Assembly: GCA_039720395.1 (NCBI GenBank)
Contig: CM077831.1
Location: 10,714,333-10,778,332 of the forward strand
Reading direction: 5' to 3'
Source of the DNA: Liquidambar formosana
Lineage: Eukaryota > Streptophyta > Magnoliopsida > Saxifragales > Altingiaceae
DNA length: 64,000 nucleotides
The position numbers and the translations under genes were made by a program. The notes under the pieces are model-generated. The model had not been told where the DNA came from, made no database searches, and saw nothing but the letters and a program-made list of their open reading frames with translations. Below are positions 58,060 to 64,000 of the stretch, one piece after another (positions within the stretch are counted from its first letter, which is position 1; every line of letters starts with the position of its first letter).

Positions 58060-59790
58060 CCTCATTTCAAATCTTGATTTTTCATCCTACTTGGTTGAAT
58101 ATATTCATCGCTTGAATGTGTTCTTCCATTTCAAAAGTGTATTCACCCTTTGAATATGCTTCTCAGTTTCAAATTCTCATTCTCTATCATACTTGGTTGA
58201 ATATATTCATCACTTGAATATATTCTTCCATTTCAAAAGCATGTTCACCCATTGAATATGCTTCCTAGTTTCAGATCCTCATTATCACTTACTTGGTAAA
58301 ATATATTTATCGCTTGGGTATATTTCTCCATTTCAATGGTATACTCATCACTCAAGTATACTTCTCAGATCATTTGTCACTTACTTGGTTAAGTATATCC
58401 ATCACTTGGGTATATTTTTCCATTTCAATGGTATACTCATCACTTAAGTATACTTCTCAGATATTTTGTCACTTACTTGGTTAAGTATATCCATCGCTTG
58501 GGTATATTTCTCCATTTCAATGGTATGTTCATCACTTGAACATACTTCTCAGATTATTTGTCACTTACTTGGTTAAATATATTCATGACTAGAATATATT
58601 TCTCCATTTCAATGGTGTACTCATCACTTGAGTACACTTCTCTGATTATTCTCTATCTTACTTGCTTAAGTATATCCATCGCTTAGATATATTTCTCTAT
58701 TTCAATGGTATGTTTATCACTTAAACATACTTGTCACTTACTTGGTTAAGTATATTCGTGACTAGAATATATTTCTCCATTTCAATGGTGTACTCATCAC
58801 TTGAGTACACTTCTCAGATTATTCTTATCTTACTTGGTTAAATATATCCGTCGTTTGGATATATTTCTCCATTTCAATGGTATGCTCATCACTTGAGTGT
58901 ACTTCTCAGCTTACTTGGTTAAATGTATCCATCACTTGGATACATTTCTCCATTTCAAAAGTATGTTCATCACTTGAACATACTTCTCGGTCTTTTTCAA
59001 TCATTAAGTATACTCATCACTTGAGTAGATTTCTCAGCATCTTTTTCATCACTTGGGTAAATATGTTCGTGACCTGAATATATTTCTCCATTTCAAAAGT
59101 ACACTCATCACTTGAATACACCTCTCAGATTATTCTTATCCTACTTGGTTAAGTATATCCATCGCTTGGGTATATTTCTCCATTTCAATGGTATGTTCAT
59201 CACTTGAACATACTTCTCAGATTATTACTTGGTTAAATATATTCATCACTTGAATATATTTCTCCATTTCAATGGTATACTCATCACTTGAGTATACTTC
59301 TCAGTTCATTCTCTATCTTACTTAGTTAAATATATTCGTGACCTGAATATATTTCTCATTTTTCAAAAGTATGTTCATCACTTGAACGTACTTCTCAGTC
59401 CTTCTCAATCATTAAGTATCCTCACCACTTGAGTATACTTCTCAGATTTCATTCTCAGATTACTTGGTTAAATATATTCGTGACCTGAATATATTTCTCC
59501 ATTTCAATGGTATACTCATCACTTGAGTATACTTCTCAGATATTTTGTCACTTACTTGGTTAAGTATATCCATCGCTTGGATATATTTCTCCATTTCAAA
59601 GGTATGTTCATCACTTGAACGTACCTCTCAGATTTCATTCTCATCACTTGGTCAAATATATTCGTGACTAGAATATATCTTTCCATTTCAAAAGTATGTT
59701 CATTCGTAGTGGCTTGAATATGCTTCTCTTATCAATTCTCAACCCTCAGTGGTTTAAGTATACTTATGACTTGAGTACATTTCCTTATTT
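58060..59790 (+). repeat. Array of covarying hairpins in element B
   Basis: About 1.7 kb built of irregular units of roughly 85-95 bp, each with two hairpins: one after 'acttggtta' and one after 'ctccatttcaa'. The loop is almost always ATCACTT (variants ATCGCTT, GTGACCT, ATGACTA) while the 8-10 bp stems vary in pairs: AATATATTC/GAATATATT (58200-58224), GTATGTTC/GAACATAC (58523-58545), AAATATATTC/GAATATATTT (58575-58601), GTGTACTC/GAGTACAC (58615-58637), GTATGTTT/AAACATAC (58708-58730), AAATATATCC/GGATATATTT (58840-58866), AAATGTATCC/GGATACATTT (58921-58947). No gene. 57807-58059 before it shows the first degenerate units only. Confidence 0.85.
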
Positions 59791-59906
59791 CAGTCTCAGG
59801 TTTTCAACCTCCCATCATTGTTGGTATCAGTGTGTGATTTCTCCGGGCTTTTTGGCCAAAAATGGGTTGTTCTTTATCATTGGTTCACAAGTGTAACTTG
59901 TTCGCC

Positions 59907-59919
59907 AATGAGGGGCTTC
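59907..59919 (+). other. Polypurine tract of element B
   Basis: AATGAGGGGCTTC directly before the 3' LTR. The - strand counterpart in element E is at 23024-23037. Confidence 0.75.
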
Positions 59920-62071
59920 TGTCACACCCCATTTTTGCACCACCTTACTAGGGCTCATCATTTCATGCATGTTTTTGTTTTGTTTTTTAGTCTAGTCACT
60001 TGCATTAGTTTTCTAGAGTCACAAGGACAATGGATATGAATTTTGGTTCAAATTGGAGTTGATCTTGAGGGATAATAAGAGCTTTTGTGACTTGAGGGGC
60101 ATAATCGTCTTTTAAGTCCCAAACTTTTCATTTGACCTTGAAATGATCTCCAAATTGTCAATTGGAGTTCATATGGATGCATAAGAGGTATTTCTAGGTT
60201 CAATTTGGTAAGTCAATGGCTCGGGATTAAAATGGCTCGATGTAGTTCAAGTTGGTTAATTGACCCTTCCTTGGGTTAGCTCTAATTGACTCACAATTAC
60301 CAACCAAATCTTTTCAAATTGACTTTCATTAGTCATCATTTTACCCTCAAAAGTGTTTCATGAAGTTCAATTTTGATATGGCCTGATGATGAGTTTAGTG
60401 TGGTTATTTACGGATTATCCTTGAAGAATTAGTGCGAATCACAGCATGAGATTTTTGGTTAAAATGAAAAGAAAATTATTTTATTAAATTAGCCATTTTT
60501 ATCATGACACTAACACGTGTACGTATGTGATGAGTGTGTGTACGCACATACGATACATGTGCATGCGTGTTAGCGGTCAGTCTCCCAATTTTTATAAAAG
60601 ACAATTTCCTTTTCCTATTCAGATTAGAAGTCTTTTATCATTATAAAATACCTTTTGATTATTCTCCAAGGAAACCTAGTCCAGGAAGGAAAGGGAAACT
60701 CCAGATTTCAGCTATAAATACTCTCTTAATGTCTTTAAACAAGGGGAGAGGAGAAGAGGGTTTGGAGGGAGTGAAATTCGTCATAATTCAGCAGCAGATT
60801 TTCTGAAAACCAGCAATCGTATTTTAATCATAACTTTTTCATCCGAAGTAAGTGACAAAGAGGAGGATTATTGTTGGTTTGATTCACTCTAAAGACCTGA
60901 GGAGCCACGAACAATTACAAACACAAGGGGAGCCACTTTATGCATTAATACTTGAGTGTTTGAGAGAGAATAAGGTATTCTCCTTCTCTATTCAAGCTTA
61001 AACTAGGTTTTCATATGGGTTAGGCTTATTGCATGTTAAAGGTAGCCTTTTTTATCATGTATTAACACTCTAGCTAGTTAATATACATGGAATATCTATT
61101 GTTTATCTACTGTTTAGCATGCTTTAGGGCTATCCTTTATGTTTCAATGCATAGTTATGATTCTTGTGCTCCTGTTTGTCCTTGTGCTAGGATTAGTGTC
61201 ATTGCATGTTAGAGTTAGGATTTTCATCATGTTATATTGCTTTAGTTAGTTAATATGCATGATATAATTTCTGTTTAGTTTGGTTTTAGCATGATTAAAG
61301 TATGTCTTGTGAGTTTTTAAGCATATTTGTGAGTTTAGGGTTTTAGAGTCATTGTTTCGTGTTTGTTTTCATATAGCATGATAAAGTAGACTTTTTTATT
61401 GGTTTTTCTTCATGTTTGCTGTATATGTTTTTCATATGGAGTAAACATGATAGTTTTGCATGCATGTTAGTATGTTTTAGGGTTTTTATGCATGATATGG
61501 TTCTAGGAATATGTTAGGACTTATTATTGTTCGCTGTTTTTGCTATTGGCATTCTTAGTGGATGATTTTAGGCCATAATACTATTCTGTCCAGATTTGCA
61601 TGCTAGTGTTTTCGCACGGTTTTGAGCACTTGTAAGGGTGCAAATAGGTGTGGTATTTGTCCTATGGCAAATAGGGCTGCTTATGTCTGAAATAGCTAAT
61701 GTTTGGAGTAATTGCGCTCAGGTAAGTGGGTGTGAAGGTGCCCCAATTCACCTTTCTTCTTAACTCATTCTCTTCTCCCTATCTAAGGTTAATTTTTAAT
61801 ATGATCCTATGGTTTAATCAAAGGTTTCCTTCATAAATAAAATTCTGGTTTTTATTAAAGTTTCCATTTTGTGGATTTCTTTCCTAAAATCAAACTTTCT
61901 ATCATATTCAACTCTTTTGATTCAAATAAGGAAACCTAGGGTTTTTACCATAGGTTTATATTAGGATTCAACCCTAATTCTAATCGAACTACGTGGACTT
62001 TGATCCATGTATTTCGTTGCATGGTACGTAGGCGCTCTTCGTGAGGCTCAAGTCCGTTCTAGGATCCAAGC
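59920..62071 (+). repeat. 3' LTR of element B, truncated
   Basis: It follows the 5' LTR closely from TGTCACACC but lacks about 225 bases corresponding to 27085-27310 and stops at the base equal to 28528, 441 bases before the normal end. It is joined directly to an LTR in opposite orientation at 62072. Confidence 0.9.
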
Positions 62072-64000
62072 TGTGAACCCCGGAAATTGGGCCCACAAGG
62101 GATTGAAAGAAAATGGGTTTGAAAAAGAAAAAGGAAAGGAGTCACCACCTTATTTTTTAAAGGAAACAAGGAAAACCCTAAAAATCAGGTTGTTTTAGGA
62201 AAACAATTTGAATGACTCCATAAAAAAAGGAAAGGCAAAAACCAATCTTTTGAAAACCAAAGAAATCGGGGATTCGGAGGCTAAGTTATGACATGGGAAG
62301 GTTCTAGGCAAAGCCTATAGGCACCCATGTCACCCTTTCGGTCTCTCAGTTCATTTGGGCTAAATTAAGATCTTTCCATACAAAAATCAGCAAGTATATC
62401 ATCACAAGAATTGCATGCATATCATATATTTCATTCATCCATCCATGCATAATAAGCACATAAAAACAGAAAAAGAAAAAGAAGAAAAGAAAACAAAAAT
62501 AAACCTAGGATGCTTGGATCCTAGAATGGACTTGAGCTTCACGAAGAGCGCCTACGTACCATGCAACGAAATACATGGATCAAAGTCCACGTAGTTCGAT
62601 TAGAACTAAGGTTAAGACTTAATACAAACCTATGGTTAAAACCCTAGGTTTCCTTATTTGATCAAAAGAGTAGAATTTGATAGAGAGTTTGATTTTAGAA
62701 AGAACTCCACAAAATGGAAACTTTAATAAAAACCAGAATTTTATTTATGAAGGAAACCTTTGATTAAACCATAGACTTGTATTAAAAATTAACCCTAAAT
62801 AGGGAGAAGAGAAGGGATAAGGAAGAAAGGTGAATTGGGGCACCTTCACACCCACTTACCTGAGCGCAATTGCTCCAAACATTAGCCATTTCAGACATAA
62901 GCAGCCCTATTTGCCATAGGACAAATACCACACCTATTTGCACCCTTACAAGTGCTCAAAACCATGCAAAAACACTAACATGCAAATCTGGACAGAATAG
63001 TATTATGACCTAAAATCATCCACTAAGCATGCCAATAGCAAAAACAGCGAACAATAATAAGTCCTAACATATTCCTAGAACCATATCATGCATAAAAACC
63101 CTAAAACATACTAACATGCATGCAAAACTATCATGTTTACTCCATATGAAAAACATATACAGCAAACACGAAGAAAAACCAATAAAAAAGTCTACTTTAT
63201 CATGCTATATGAAAACAAACACAAAACAATGACTCTAAAACCCTAAACTCACAAATATGCTTAAAAACATACAAAACATACTTTAATCATGCTAAAACCA
63301 AACTAAACAGAAATTATATCATGCATATTAACTAACTAAAGCAATATAACATGATGAAAATCCTAACTCTAACATGCAATGACCCTAATCCTAGCACAAG
63401 GACAAACAAGAGCACAAGAATCATAACTATGCATTAAAAACCTAAAGGACAGTCCTAAAGCATGCTAAACAGTAGATAAAAAATAGATATTCCATGTATA
63501 TTAACTAGCTAGAGTGTTAATACATGATAAAAAAGTTACCTTTAACATGAAATAAGCCTAACCCATATGAAAACCTAGTTTAAGCTTGAATAGAGAAGGA
63601 GAATACCTTATTCTCTCTCAAACACTCAAGTATTAATGCATAAAGTGGCTCCCCTTGTGTTTGTAATTGTTCGTGGCTCCTCAGGTCTTTAGAGTGAATC
63701 AAACCAACACGAATCCTCCTCTTTGTCAAAGTGGTATCACAGCAAAGAGATCAAAACTCACTCAACTTTGAAAAGAAATAGAAAACAAAAAGAGAACAAG
63801 AGAAAAGAAAAGTGATTTTCGTCACTTTGCAGCAGCAGCAACTTCAATCGCATTTTTGGGTATGAAAACGTTGGATTTGGACAAAGCTTGTGAAATAGAA
63901 AGTTATAGAGAATTGAATTATCTTTCTAACAAGACGAATTTCATCAAATTCTGACTTCGGATGAAAAAGTTATGATTAAAATACGACTGCTGGTTTTCAG
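62072..64000 (-). repeat. LTR of another B-type element (G), - strand, cut by window end
   Basis: Starts TGTGAACCCCGG, the reverse complement of the 3' end of the B LTR, and follows it backwards to the base equal to about 27040. It retains the segment missing from the adjacent + strand LTR. It is probably the 3' LTR of a further element inserted in the 3' LTR of B; the right target flank is outside the window. Confidence 0.85.

Larger units (their letters stand above)
26156..62071 (+). mobile_element. Element B, Tat-type gypsy, with nested insertions
   Basis: A + strand Ty3/gypsy element with a 2814-bp 5' LTR, PBS, gag, protease, RT, first RNase H, second (archaeal-type) RNase H, integrase, an antisense gene, a hairpin array, a polypurine tract and a truncated 3' LTR. 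The order and the second RNase H place it in the Tat lineage (Ogre/Retand relatives). Without elements C (9734 bp) and D2 (9799 bp) and their duplicated target bases it would be about 16.4 kb. The left flank is GGTGG in the PMD gene; the right end is replaced by an inverted LTR at 62072. Confidence 0.92.

Noticed and set aside
58060..59790. CRISPR-like array of repeats and spacers
   Set aside because: The units are irregular in length, the variable parts are stems of inverted repeats rather than unique spacers, and the setting is a plant retrotransposon.

Overview
This window is plant nuclear DNA, almost certainly from a flowering plant with a large, repeat-rich genome. The evidence is a stack of nested LTR retrotransposons of three plant lineages (Ty3/gypsy Tat with a second RNase H, Ty3/gypsy chromovirus of Tekay/Del type, and Ty1/copia), plus two copies of a plant mobile domain (PMD) gene with GT-AG introns. 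I find no ordinary single-copy host gene, rRNA, tRNA or CRISPR array. The species cannot be named from the sequence alone.

Layout. 1-14843: a PMD gene on the + strand, broken by copia LTRs. Exon 1 ends at 37, intron 1 follows, then an LTR on the - strand (667-1722), then a segment of the gene in inverted orientation (1723-1734 and 11425-11751) that itself carries a complete copia element on the - strand (1735-11424, TSD CCAAC), then an LTR on the + strand (11760-13413), then the rest of the gene in the correct orientation (13414-14843). 14960-20458: element A, a decayed Tat-type gypsy element on the - strand, with an antisense gene (15291-16574) and a solo copia LTR in its integrase. 20459-26155: element E, a different Tat-type element on the - strand: 3' LTR, a 1.7 kb array of small hairpins, then a second PMD gene antisense to the element. 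26156-62071: element B, the same family as A, on the + strand and inserted in the E-borne PMD gene. B contains gag, protease, RT, two RNase H domains, integrase, an antisense gene and another hairpin array. It is interrupted by a complete Tekay element C (34036-43769, - strand, TSD GATAA) and a complete copia element D2 (47477-57275, + strand, TSD GTAGA). 62072-64000: the LTR of a further B-like element in opposite orientation, running off the window.

Order of events: A is oldest, E entered A, B entered E, and C and D2 entered B. None of the elements looks fully autonomous: B has a one-base break in integrase, C has two one-base breaks and a stop in gag, D2 has gag but only scraps of pol, and the - strand copia element has no coding capacity at all although its two LTRs are almost identical.

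The most striking signal is not a gene. Every retrotransposon family here carries sets of short inverted repeats whose sequence drifts while pairing is kept, through paired transitions and G:T intermediates. They occur (i) as long arrays between the antisense gene and the 3' LTR of the Tat elements, (ii) just upstream of TATA boxes in the LTRs, (iii) upstream of the antisense genes, as the same 68-bp module that precedes the TATA box of the E LTR, and (iv) in the 3.5 kb copia leader, where three hairpins with different stems share one identical 20-nt loop. These are the best candidates in the window for an undescribed cis-acting RNA or chromatin system.
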